From NCBI GenBank assembly GCA_013398275.1, contig VZSE01006618.1, positions 1,648,508 to 1,712,507 on the forward strand: a stretch of 64,000 nt of DNA. The letters are read 5' to 3'. Every line of letters starts with the position of its first letter. The first letter of the stretch is position 1. Shown here in pieces: positions 14,501 through 26,074 of this stretch. Position numbers and translations under genes: made by a program. The notes under the pieces were generated by a model that was not told where the DNA came from, ran no database searches, and saw nothing but the letters and a program-made list of their open reading frames with translations. This DNA comes from Promerops cafer. Its lineage: Eukaryota; Chordata; Aves; Passeriformes; Nectariniidae.

Positions 14501-17061
14501 GAAGTACGGCCCACTTCAGCATCAGATCATTGGCAGAACACACACGATGTTCAGTGTTATTACTGCACCCTCAACTCTCCTTTTCACTGAGGCTGATCTT
14601 CCAAAACATGGTCTGGGAGTCACACCTGGAAGCTGCAACTGAACTTCAGAGCCCCTCACAGACCTCTTCACTAGCTCCCAGCCATTTGAGAACCTCTGCA
14701 TTAAGGAAAACAAAAAAATCTGCGTATGCTTACAAACACCATTAAGCCAACTTTTTTCATGTAGCCTTCTCCTCCTTTCACTTTTTAGCTTGCAGCAGAT
14801 AAGCCACTATACCCTTCATCAGTAGTTTGGCCTTGAAATGTACAGAATCTGCTAAAATACCTCTTCTACAACTGTCCAAGTGGACCCTCTACTCCTTCCA
14901 TAATCAGCCACAGGCCTTTAGCTCCTAATTCCCTGGGTGGACCATATAGTTTGTGCATAAATCAGAATTTCTCCTTTAGAGTGACATTTAGTCTTGCAAC
15001 TAAAGGAAAAATCAACAACCTCCCCTTTGGTAAATCACTTAAAAAATTATATACCCTCAGTGTCAAAAGACTGAGCCACACATTCTGTTTGAATTTGTGA
15101 AGCATCCATTTTCTTTATGCAAAAAAACAAAGTTTCTTCTTGAAACAAAGCTTGTTAGTTGAAAGACTCTGACTATTTTATGCTATGTACACTGGATCAC
15201 TACAAATACACAGGTATTTGGCTGCATTTTTCAGTATTTTATGCTTCCATAAATGTTTAATCAGACTAGGCAAAGTAGTCTAACAGCTGCAATTCTACAT
15301 TTTTACCTGTTAATCCCAGTTTTTATTCACATACACACCTTTCTCATACACTTTCTAAATTGTTCTTTTAAAGATGTGAATACATCACCAAGGATACATT
15401 TACAGACTGATTGAAAAACCTTCTCAGTGACATCTGTACCTCATCTTCCCACAATGGTTACTGTTTCATTTTCCATTCTAACACATTAAGAACAAAGAAC
15501 AGCAAAACCCAAATATTCCCCAAGTTAAAATAACTAATCAAAAAGCCACTTTTTTTTTTTTTTCTGTCTCAGACACCTGCTTCAAATGCTTTTTTTTCAG
15601 CATGAAAATCTTGGCACCTCAAATTGTTTATGAAGAAATGGCAAACCTATTTGATTTTAAGAATTAGTCATCTAAAAAGGCAAGACATTTCTTCAAATAA
15701 TAAAATCTACATTTCAAATACAGTCAGCTTAGTAAAACTGTCTGGAGCTTCACATATGAAACCAGAGTATCTTTCCTGCTATAGCATGCAAGCAGATCTC
15801 TCCTGCTGTAAAACTGACGGAGAATGCTCACATATTCTCTTTTTCAAAGTTTCTATAGAGAAATAATTTTTACAGTTCTGCTTTTCAATAAATCTGTCCT
15901 ACAGAATCTTCTCGGGGGAAAAAAAGGAAAAGAAAAAAAAAAGACAAGCTGCCTTTTGGTTCAGCTGTTCATTTGACAAGAAGAAAAATATAAGGATTAT
16001 TGTTATCAAAACAGAGCCTATTGGACTCCATTACTTACCAGGTTCTACCAGCATTATTAGCACTAATTTTGATTCAGTGCAAGCAGACTTTTTTTGCAAA
16101 TCAACAAAACCCTCTCTTAAGCAAGTAAACAGACAGATCTCATTGGTAATGTTATATTCAAGTGAAGGAATTTGTACAGACTGTGAGGAGAAAACCACCT
16201 GAAACATACCAAAAAGTTCTTGTTTTGACCAAATACAAAATGCTTAGGTTGCCTTACTGCTTGCTTTTCTGCTGGGGTTTTTAAAATTGTTTTTCTCAGC
16301 CATACTGGACCTCTGTATGCTTGAGTCTCCCTAAGGACTATGTGTAACCATGAAACATTAATTCTATTCTAAGAAATCCAGCATACAACCCCACCACTGC
16401 CCTATTCCCTCATCTATATAAATGCTCTTTTGTATATAGGCACTTTCAGGAAATTGCCCTCCTCCTCCCCTGCTTGCTCCCCACGGTCCGAATCCCTCTC
16501 ACACCCCCCTTCCCGATCAACACTAGGGAATAATTGCATTTTTTTTGGAGCACTTCCAGCCCCTCCACACGTTCCAGTCCAGAATGAGCAGCACGCTGTA
16601 GCTTTGGCACACTCCTGTTTTAGCACACGCACATGCACACGCACACATACGAGCACTCATCCGCAGGGAAGTAAGTGGCATCAACCTTATTCCCAAAATA
16701 ACGACCTTTCACTTCTCCCCCATGCAACTTCCTCTTCTGCTGAAAAATACAGTGCTTCCAAATTAAAGAAATCTTCCTCTTGCGACATTTGACTACCAGT
16801 GTTTTGAAACACTGTTTCTTCCACTTATCTCTACTCCACGTGTGAGTAAATTACCACTGCCGAGACAGATACCCCTGGGTGCCAGCACTTCGGTCACTTC
16901 ATATCCTGCAAAATCGCCAGGACTTGGAACACTTTTGCAAAGGCCTTTTCCCCTCCCCTTTGAATACCCGAAAGCTGAAGAGAGCAGAAACTCTCCTCCA
17001 TGCTCAGAGAAGCAGCGTGCGTATTTCCTCTCCTGCGAAAATAAATAGTTAAAAACCGTAC

Positions 17062-17092
17062 CTTCCTTGGGTTCATCGGCTTCCGAACTCAT
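17062..17092 (-). CDS. TNFAIP8: TNFAIP8 first coding exon (N-terminal 10 residues)
   Basis: Reading leftward on the minus strand, the ATG at 17092-17090 opens MSSEADEPKE plus one base of the next codon, followed by the donor GTACGG at 17061. This resembles the short first coding exon of mammalian TNFAIP8 (human N terminus MHSEAEESKE), which also ends in phase 1. The start has A at -3 (gacaccATG), a good Kozak context. The frame stays open upstream for about 21 codons but without an ATG. TNFAIP8 is a cytosolic TIPE-family protein with a helical lipid-binding fold, linked to apoptosis control and phosphoinositide signalling. The long exon encoding that fold is absent here and must lie beyond base 1. 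Placement next to DMXL1 in the same orientation matches vertebrate synteny and raises confidence for so short an exon. Confidence 0.82.
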
Positions 17093-17400
17093 GGTGTCAG
17101 GCAAGGCTCTGGGGAGCAGATTAACGCTGACGTGCGTGCTGAGATGCAGCCGCAAGTCAACTTCTCCCTCTCTCTCAAGAAAAAAAAAAAAAAAAGAGAG
17201 AGAGAGAGAGAGGGTTGTGGTTTTGAGGGGAAAAGTCTACGAATTCAGCAAATCACAACTAACCTACTTGAAAAGGATCCCGCCCCTTTCTCAGCTGCAC
17301 ACAGTGACTGTCTGAAAAACCAGCACCTTCAGAGAAACCCCGATTTTACTCGCCAGCTGTTGCCGTTTATGAATCTTATTCTCCCCAGTCTGTAGGAAGG
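17093..17400 (-). promoter_or_regulatory. TNFAIP8: Probable 5' UTR and proximal promoter of the TNFAIP8 exon-1 transcript
   Basis: This is the sequence immediately upstream of the TNFAIP8 start codon. It contains some CpGs and a long pyrimidine tract on the sense strand. I see no clear TATA box, and the transcription start cannot be placed from sequence alone. The call rests on position next to the coding exon. Confidence 0.45.
17178..17212. repeat. Homopurine tract A(n)(AG)n beside TNFAIP8 exon 1
   Basis: A run of about 17 A is followed by about nine AG units on the plus strand. On the TNFAIP8 sense strand it reads (CT)n T(n), about 85-120 bp upstream of the ATG. Such tracts can bind GAGA/CT-element factors or form triplex DNA, and are length-polymorphic. 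Confidence 0.85.
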
Positions 17401-19663
17401 GTGGAGTTTTCACTTGTTGCAGCTTGCCAACGTGGTATGAGAAAGCAAGCAGGAGAGGCCAAAAAAGCCCTGAGTGCAGACCAGTGTCTGATTGCGGTGA
17501 CTGACAATCACACTGGGGCTCCCTTAACTTGCAGGAAAATCTATTTTAAATCGTTTTATTTTTAAGCCTAAATTGTACATTTCAACATAGTTTGCTATCT
17601 GGAATTACTTCTGTAGCCTCCGTAATTACACTGACTAATACTGGATGACTTAATACGTGCTTAAAGATGAGAAGTAGCAGCCTTCTTTCAGCTACTTTAA
17701 GCTAAATAATTTTTTCACTCATGCTCAGTGGATGGTGCCATCTACCCTGAGACCAGCAATTCACTTTACATCCCAGGAAAAACTATCTGGTTTCTTTGCC
17801 CTGCAATTACTCCACACACATCCCAGAAAAGACTGATATTTTAAACTACTACACGATACAGTTTTACAGCGAGGGATCAGGGGTCTTTTTTACCCACCTC
17901 CCAGTTTGCAACGCGTCACACATGCCTTCAGTGCAAAATCAGGGCGAATTACTTGGAAGCTATTCTCAATTAGCACAGCCTCCAGTAAAATCATTGTCCT
18001 AGGGAACCATCTTTCCCTACTTGCTCATTTAATGGATTTGTAGCACAGTGAAGAGAACAAAACCTGGCTGGAAACATGACTGCTCTGACAAAAGGAGAGG
18101 TGTGGTCTCTCAAGTGAAAGCCTGATGGCACTGCCAGCTCCAACATGCAATCAAATTCCCACCTACGTCTCTGTCTCACAGGGTTAAATGTGTGGGCCTG
18201 AAGGGCTGTCAGGGTCTCCCGGAGGTAACACCATTAACAGCTATTAACAGTTAGCAAATGTCTTACTGGAGTCAAGTAAGTGTATTTCACGGTGAAGTCA
18301 GAAAGAACCAAAGCTGTTAGCTGCTCTACGCTGGGGCACAGAGGTAAAAAAAAAAAAATAAACTGTTCCGATTGTAACATTCCCTTGTACTCGTTAAGGC
18401 TTAAACATGCACAAAGCTGGGAAGACCAGATGTAGGTAGGATGGTCTTGTAAATAACAGATACAGTATGAATTCTTTACCTACAGCAAAGTTGCTCTGTG
18501 GACTGGGATAAATAATATTTCAGAATGTAAGCACTTTTATCCTGTTTGCAGTTATTTTATGATAAGGACTATTCTTTGCCATGTACTCTTCCCACACCTA
18601 AGAAAGACAGATTTCACTTTATTTAAAGGCTTTTGGTGACACTGCCAGTTTTTTGTTTTGCAATACACATAATTCCATGGGTTGCTTAAAGATATTCCTT
18701 AAGAAGCTAGCTGTCTTCTACAGGCCTTATCATCTCCTGTAGTGTACCACACTGCATCCTTGAAAGCACAGAGAATGAAATTGAATATTACTCCAATTAC
18801 AGCACTGAAGTAGCTAAAGAAGCCACATTTACAAGGTAAAAAAAATATATAAATAAAGTACTAGTTTAGGGTAATTAGATTAAATCCACTCAAAAATCTT
18901 CACATAGAATAGACAAGGAACAGGAAGAAACATAAGGTTAGTCCAGAAAAACTGCAATAGCCTCTGGGGTGCTTTCATCAAAGGAAGTGTTGTAGAGAAA
19001 TAGGAATATAAGCCAGTATCAAGATCCCTGCATGATCAGATTTACATATTAGATGGATGCCTTTTGTTATACTAGATGACAGACACAGAGAGATAATAAG
19101 ACTTGTGATTAAATGTCAGCAAGTTCTGCAAATTAGGATTTCTCAAGTCTCTCCGAAACTTCATACCTCACTGGATAGATAACAAAAATACAGTGATTTT
19201 ATTTAGTTTCTTCCCTATAGAATCAAAATCACATCTCCTCACGCAGTCCTGTTACTCCTGCATACAGATTCTCAATCCAGACTTGAGAAATTGTTTTTTA
19301 TTTCATTTTGGTTGTAAGACTTCTTAAAAATACATGCACTGGCTGAAAAGACTCCAACTGACCAAAGACTGGTTAGGTATGTAATTTCCTGCTCTCGGGT
19401 TAAGCACGGACTTGTATTGGCATACAACAATGTGACATTATCACCTTTTTCAGAGTCTGCACCAAATCAACTTTAATTATTTTACTTAGAAAAACAGCAA
19501 AAGTAATGGAATGAGGCAGGTTATTAAGCACAGTCTGTGAAAAACACTGGAGCCCAGGTAACAGATGACACTGCATCTACAGGGATTTATGAAAGCATCC
19601 AGATTGAGCTTGATCCCAGGGTGAGTAAGAGGCCTGGAAACCCCAAAAAATCCCTCTTTAGTT

Positions 19664-19860
19664 GTAAACTGTGCATGTGATTTGGAATAGGAATGACAAA
19701 AAAAGAATGACAAAAATTCCAAAAACGTATTTAGTAGGTGCAGCTAAATTTCATAGGACAGCTTCTCTTACAGAAAAGTACCTTCATACAATGAAGGCCT
19801 AAAACTTGCCACACATTTGGACAGACACTGTCGTGAAGGCCAGAATTCCCACAGGAAAAT
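19664..19860 (+). repeat. Direct repeat copy A (pair with 20897-21101)
   Basis: About 195 bp similar to the copy about 1.23 kb to the right. Shared blocks in the same order: 'gtaaact.tgcatgtgat', 'gaatagga', 'aaagaatga', 'ttacagaaaa', 'caatgaagg', 'gccacacatttggacaga' and 'ccagaa…ggaaaa'. Visual identity is roughly 70 percent with small gaps. The origin is unknown. Confidence 0.75.
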
Positions 19861-20896
19861 AAAATTGTCTGTGCGCAACACAAAAAAAAAATGGGCTGAC
19901 ATAACTTCAGTGGCTAAAAGCCTAAAAGCTTCAAAGCCGGGTAAGACAAGGGGAGGGACACCCTTCTCTGCTGAAACAAAAAAACTTCTGGTTTTACTTT
20001 GCAAAAAAATTTAGCTAGTTTTGGTTTGGCTTGGCTTTTAATTCATCATCTGTAAATTGTCCTGACTTCTGCTAATCCCTAAGGGCGGGTTACCACAGCA
20101 GGAGCAGAATAGAGCCAGGCCCTGGCTTACTACAATAGTACATGGGGAGTTGTGAAGGGATGGGTCAGCACATCCCCAGTCCATCTCAAAGCCCTGCTTA
20201 TGTTTTCTGTCACAATCCATGCTGAGACAGCTCTCTTTACAGAAGGATTTGTTCATTAGATACAGAAGTTGCAAATCCTATTATGTATTTTGTAAATATA
20301 TAACAGAAATAATAAGCATCTTAGTAGAAAAGAAATGGTGCTAAAATTGCTGCCAAGAAGACTCTGAAACACTAAAAAAGACTATAATGTTTTGTTTCAT
20401 AAAAAAAGAGGAGGCAGCACCACTACTTGAAAAGTATCAGCAAGAAGCTTTCAAAAGGAGGCAGCTGCCATGGAAGCAAGACTAAATCTAATGCAAGAAA
20501 AACCCTGTACAGCCCTAGAACAGTTCTAGAGAATGACGTGGTAATGCCACACTTCAGACTTTACACATTCATGGGATTTAAAAACATCCCCAAACTTCCC
20601 TATAGTTTGTTAACATAATTAAAGCTGTCTGGTGAGTATCTTCTGCTCTTCCAGAATGTCACATTCAATGGATTGCAAACCTTTAGACAATAAAACAATA
20701 AGATCTATGCCCAAATACAACTCCTTGACACAGATGATACTCACCAGTCCTTTTCCCCAAGTCAGCTGTATCTCTTTTGCTGACTGTAACTTACTGAATT
20801 ATTTGGAGCCACATGACAGACCCTGACAGCAGCTGAGGAGATCTGGATTTCCCACCACACTCCCAGCTGAGAGGAAAAAGGAAAAGGTGTAAACAA

Positions 20897-21101
20897 GTAA
20901 ACTCTGCATGTGATACAGAATAGGAAGGGCAAAACAAAGAATGAAAAAAATAAAAATAGAATCAGTAGACACAACAAAATTTTGTAGGGCAGGTTCCTTT
21001 ACAGAAAACCAAAGTAACTTCCTGCAATGAAGGACTTAAAACCTGCCACACATTTGGACAGATAACGTCGCAGAGGGCAGGCCAGAAATCCTAGAGGAAA
21101 A
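20897..21101 (+). repeat. Direct repeat copy B (pair with 19664-19860)
   Basis: The second copy of the diverged duplication, in the same orientation. The best-kept block is the 18-mer 'gccacacatttggacaga', identical in both. Similarity fades soon after the 'ggaaaa' block. On the left it may continue weakly into the 'ggagcc' region near 20.8 kb. Confidence 0.75.
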
Positions 21102-24100
21102 ATACAAGGAAACCTTTTGCCATTTCTCCTTTTAGCTGCAGTAAGCTGTTGTACCTATTTCTGATACTAGAAGTTTGGATTAACAGATTTTCAGCTTCTG
21201 AGGCTCTTCAATGTGTGTGGATTACAGATATATGATGCAAGTTTTCACACATGATAAGGAGAACATTGGATACTATCCTGAATCACTCACATATCTTATT
21301 TTTTTATGTATACAATTTTCAAAATGTACTGAGAAATTATGTGCCACACTATAATGCATTTCACCAATTCTCAAGTTTTGACTTTTTCTCAAACTAATGT
21401 TCTGAGAGGGAACAAGATGGAAGATTGTTATATGTAAGTCTAAGACCTTGCAAGCAGTACAGAGGGTATCAGGTCAGGTCTGCATACATGTATGGAATCT
21501 CCAAACATACTGCGCTCTCATAAGGGCAACCAGATGCTTACATGGTATCTCAGGGGGAAAAAAAAAAACAAACATACAAATATTTTTTTTTTTCCTCACA
21601 GAAATGAGGAAAATTGTTAAATTCAAGTCTGGAAACCAGGCTGAGATATCATTAGGAAATTAACTACAGCTACTGCTTCTGCAAGTCATGCCTTAATAAC
21701 TTGAAGATTTTACCTGAAAGACCTTTTTATAGAAGTTACTGATTGAGTAAGCAGGCAAAGGCAGCACAGAGGCGTGCCCTTGACTTGCTCCTTTGCTCCT
21801 TTCCTGCATTCCTTCCAGTACCACTGCAACCTTTTCCTCAGGCAGGCAGGCAGGCCACAATTGCACTGAGTTTCAAGATGCACAGATTTATAAAACAGGA
21901 AATATTTTTGTTTTCTAGCACTTCTCTATTAGTTCAGACTGGTGGGTGAGCTTTTAGAGCACTGAGACCTTGCAGCACAAAAGCAGGATGTGCTGCCTCT
22001 TCCAGCAGTGTCCATCTCCTGTCCCAGGATGCAGAAATCCACCTGCCCAGCTCTCAGGTGCCCAAGGGTGCAGTGCTGGCCTGCAGTCTGTGCCTTCTGC
22101 TGACACCACACACAGGCACGAAGCTGCACGCAGACATTGCGTGTGCAGGATGGGGCATGGGGAAAGTGTGGAGAGAGTGGCACAGTCACAGCAAAAAAAG
22201 TGAAGTTTCAGCTTTCTCACTGAAACAAAGAATTGTATTATGCCCACTTTACCTAAGTTGTTCTGCTTTCAGTTATGCACTTAAACAGTTGCAAGCAAAC
22301 CAAGCAAACCGGGCGAACCAAGAAGTTATTTTAAAGTTATTTCCTAACATGGAGGTAAAGCAACACCATCTGTAGTTGTATTACTTCTACTATTGCAAAA
22401 GAAAGTGCAATATGCACTGTCCGTGAGGTGTGAGCAGAGCAAAACCAAATTCCAACTCTTAGGCAATGTAATTATTTTGGAGTAGAGTAAAAAAAAAAAA
22501 AAGATCTTGATTAGCTGTGTGATTTTAATAGCACTGTTTACATAGTTCTGTAAATAAGAATATTAGGTACAATAGCCTATCTGTTGCTGTAGCCAAACTT
22601 TACTACTGTTTTATCTTCTACCATAAACAAGACATATATCAAGATAACCTGGACAGTGCTTAGCTTATGATCAGTGTCAAAAATACTGTTTTCAGCAGTA
22701 TTCAGTGTTTCCATGTAACAGCACAACTGTAAGATCGCAGTTACATATGGTACAGAATTTTAAACAATTTTTCTACATGCACATAAACTATCAGGCAGTT
22801 TTTATCTTAGGAAAATTCAGCCCACAGAAAGACAGAGAAACAAAATAAATAAAAGATTAGCAGGTTAAGCTATAATCCAGCTCTGAAAAATATGTGTACT
22901 CTTGGGTTTGGTCTGTTCGTTGCTGCTGGTTATTCCTTAACTCGTTATTTTCCCTTTGCCCAAAGGCTTCTGAACAATGCAGATGATTAGGGCACTTGCT
23001 GAAACACTCACAATACCCCCACCTGTTGGGGAAACCCATGAATGATACTCTAGCGTGTGCTTCTACCATGTGGCTAATAAATTATAGAAGTTAACAACTA
23101 TAAGTTAACAAATTATAAAAACATGTGATTGTCACCTGATAATTTTACTAGGGGATCACTCAATGGCATTTGCACCATGCTTGGCACCCAGCACTTCATT
23201 CTATTCTTATCCCCTCCCCATGCTGCCCTCCTTTCCTTTTTCTAGACCTTCCTGTTAAAACATCCGCTCTCCACCTGCTACTGGTGTACTGAGGTCTGTC
23301 CATAGTTTCATTTCCAAATGGTAAAAGCAAAATACAACAGATATTCAGGGTGCTGAATGAACCCACACTGCCCTGCTGGTGTGGCCCTTCAGAGTGAGCA
23401 AAACCGAGGGCTTCACCACAGAGTAAGCTGTACAAAAGTGTGTCTGCAGACCTCCTTTGGACAATGAACCAGCCAAATGGGCAGCAGCATGTAGCAACAA
23501 AGGAATTCACAACAAGCCTACCAAGTGAGGGACAGGAAAAAGCAGCATGTGGGGGACAGATCCTGGATTCCACATGGATGCAGTCAAATTTCCCTGACAG
23601 TCCTCACCCCAGCTCTTCTCTCCGGCAGAAAATGGACAGAGAGAGGGCAGGAAGATACATGCACAAAAGGCTCCATAAAGTTGAGCCTGCTTTATATTGA
23701 ACATAACTTTGCTACAACTTTTGAAAGTCCCATCTCTGCTATACTCATGACCACATTTATAAAAATTCAGAGCTGACAGCAGAAGACAATGTGATAGTAG
23801 CTGCCTTGCAAACTGTCAAGACAGCATGCAGTGTGCATCTTCCAAACTGCTGTCCTTGTCACAAACATGTTATTTTAAGTTTCCAAATGGTGATAACAGC
23901 TGTTTTCAAGTTATTGTGGACTCTGCTCAAAAGCTCCTGTGGTTAAGAGGTGAGGAAACTCCTTTACTTAGCTGCAAAATGAAGCTTTCTTCATAAATTT
24001 TAGCTGGATCTCCCATTAATTGTTGGATTATCAGTCACAGCACAATCTCAGCACAGGCCTGATGGGACAGTGGCTCAGACTGATCCCTACATTTCAATCT

Positions 24101-24460
24101 CACAATGATCATTATTTGTTACAGAACAGCACATTGCCAGGGTACAAGACTGCTCTCAGCTCAGAAAGGGTTTCACTGGCATATCTTTTTTCTTTCAAAA
24201 TCACTCTGCAAATTCACACACAAAGTAACACCATGTCTTCTGAGATGTAAATTCCGATTTCTTGTCTGTAAGTATCATATTGCCAAAACCCACTAATAAT
24301 AAGTGGTCTTATCATAGTCACATAAATATTGTGCACTGAGAGTAGCTAACTTATCCAGAAGTTAGCTGTTAGTGAAGACAAGGTTTCAGTGCATAAGCAA
24401 GCATAAAACAATTTCTCAAGAGCAAACATATCAAATAATATTCGATGGCTTGGTTGTTAT

Positions 24461-25037
24461 TGTCAAGGCTTAGCCTCAGCTGGCAACTGATCCCCAAAGA
24501 GCTGCTCGCCCACTCCTACCCAGGGGCAGGGGACAGAACTGGAAGGCCAAAAGTAAGAAAACTCGTGGGTTGAGATACAGACAGTTTAATAGGCAAAGCA
24601 AAAGCTGCACACACAAGCAAAGCAGAACAAGGGATTCATTCACCACTTCCCATGGGAAGGGAGGTGTTCCGCCATCTCCAAGACAGCTGGGCTCCATCAC
24701 AGGTAAGAGTGACCTGGGAAGACAAATGTTACCGTTCTGAATGTCCCTCTCTTGCTTCTTCTTCCTCCAGCTTTATATGCTGAGCACAACACCATATGGT
24801 CTGGAATATCCCTGTGGTCAGTTTGGGTCAGTTGTCCTGGCTTTGTCCCCTCCCAGCTTCCTGTGCAGCCCCAAACCACTTGCTGGTGGGGTGGGGTGAG
24901 GAGCTGAAAAGGCCTTGGCTCTGTGCAAGTCGTAAGGAAAACACTGTATTAACACTGTTTCCAGCAGAAATCCAAAACACTGCCCCATCCTCAGTACTGC
25001 GGAGAAAATTTACTCTACCACAGCCAAAACCAGCACA
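24461..25037 (-). mobile_element. Solo LTR, avian ERVL-like, 577 bp
   Basis: Read on the minus strand it starts TGTGCTGGTTTTGGCTG and ends …AAGCCTTGACA, so it has TG…CA ends. A TATA box (GCATATAAAG) lies at 24780-24771 and an ATTAAA poly-A signal at 24590-24585, giving a plausible U3-R-U5 layout. Flanking 5-bp sequences are GTTAT (24456-24460) and GCTAT (25038-25042), a target-site duplication with one mismatch. It resembles an LTR family common in bird genomes (recollection, not a search). No retroviral coding region adjoins it, so it is a solo LTR. It has the same orientation as TNFAIP8 and lies 7.4 kb upstream of the coding exon 1. Confidence 0.8.
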
Positions 25038-25845
25038 GCTATCCAGAAAGAGGAGGTAATCAGTGACAGTTTTTGATGGTTTGGAAATTCATACAGGTTG
25101 TGGTGGAAGTTAGAGAGACTGGTTTTGAGGGCCTTGCACCAAATCATGCAATATGTACTGACACTTTTATAGCACTGTTTCTTCAAAGAGCAAACATTTC
25201 ACTCACTACGTTCACTTTTTTCCCTGTAGAAGGACCACACACAAATTGCTCCTGTCAACAGTGCTATGCCAGGCAAAGAGGAGCCTTGGAGAGAATGAGA
25301 CTGTGACCAGCATGAACAGAGGCAGGAAAATGCAGTTCTCTGGTCTGGTGAAAAGAACAGCAGATCAGAGCTAGTTTTGTAGTTTGGTCACATAGGAAAA
25401 TAATAAATAATAAAATACCCAGCAGTAGTTTATGGTATAATTCTTATGAGATATTTGTGTTACTATATGAAACTGCAGCCTTTGCAAAAATGAAAGCAAG
25501 GCCTAAGAAATCTGAGGGGCAGAGCACCAGAAACATACATTTGAAAAAATCCCTTCACTGAAAACAGAAATCACACCATAATGTCACAGTTTCCCGAGAC
25601 AAGTAGAGGGAGTCCATGTGCTACACAGAACCTGACAGTACCACCACAGGCCCTGAGAAAAGAAACTACACCAGGTCTGGTCTCAGCAAGACACAAGAGG
25701 TACATTTTTAATGGTGCTACTAGAGTATATAGCAAATAATGTCTTCCTTTTCTTTTTTTTTTTTTAAGGTATGGCAGTGATACTGACAGAACAGGAAACT
25801 GAATATTATCTTAAAAAAAGGAAAGTTTCCGTTCATATGAAGGTG

Positions 25846-25883
25846 ATGTACATGTGGGAAAACACATGTACATGTGGGAAAAC
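25846..25883. repeat. 20-bp tandem duplication
   Basis: Two copies of ATGTACATGTGGGAAAAC (25846-25863 and 25866-25883), identical over 18 bp and separated by AC. It appears recent because there are no differences. Confidence 0.9.
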
Positions 25884-26052
25884 AGCCTCAGTTTGTGAGG
25901 GCTGTGTTCCAGTCCCAAGCACACAATCCAAGTGTTTTGTTAACATGTAACAATCAAACTATGCCCTTTTTCTCCAAGATGTCAAAGACATTAATCATGC
26001 AAACAGTCAAAACACCACTTGCATATCAAATGCATATCAAATGCATTTTATC

Positions 26053-26074
26053 AAATTTTATCTAGATAAAATTT
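26053..26074. repeat. Perfect 22-bp palindrome
   Basis: The 11-bp half AAATTTTATCT is followed directly by its exact reverse complement, with no spacer. A short direct repeat of GCATATCAAAT precedes it at about 26020-26044. Confidence 0.9.

Larger units (their letters stand above)
1..17061 (-). other. TNFAIP8: TNFAIP8 intron 1 (partial)
   Basis: This is the stretch between the exon-1 donor at 17061 and the left edge. No open frame on the minus strand resembles the TNFAIP8 body, and the scattered short frames look like chance. Recognisable contents are an (AAAC)n tract near 3.2 kb, a TA-rich microsatellite near 7.1 kb and CR1 3' ends near 8.2 and 11.2-11.6 kb. I see nothing specific in the remaining AT-rich DNA. 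Conserved enhancers could be present but cannot be judged from one sequence. Confidence 0.7.
17401..24455. other. Upstream flank of TNFAIP8 exon 1; mostly unique AT-rich sequence
   Basis: No coding exon recognised. It holds a diverged direct duplication (19.66 and 20.90 kb), poly-A/poly-T runs and a short CAGG run near 21.84 kb. It may be intronic for TNFAIP8 transcripts that begin at the distal CpG islands. Confidence 0.5.

Noticed and set aside
16620..16660. CA-rich stretch near TNFAIP8 exon 1
   Set aside because: It is irregular, with no clean unit long enough to call a microsatellite.
16793..17155. 120-codon open frame covering TNFAIP8 exon 1
   Set aside because: Only 17062-17092 is coding. 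The frame begins at a TTG, and its remainder is read-through past the splice donor into the intron.
22295..22322. Short CAAGCAAAC-like repeats
   Set aside because: Two to three imperfect units, ordinary low-complexity sequence.
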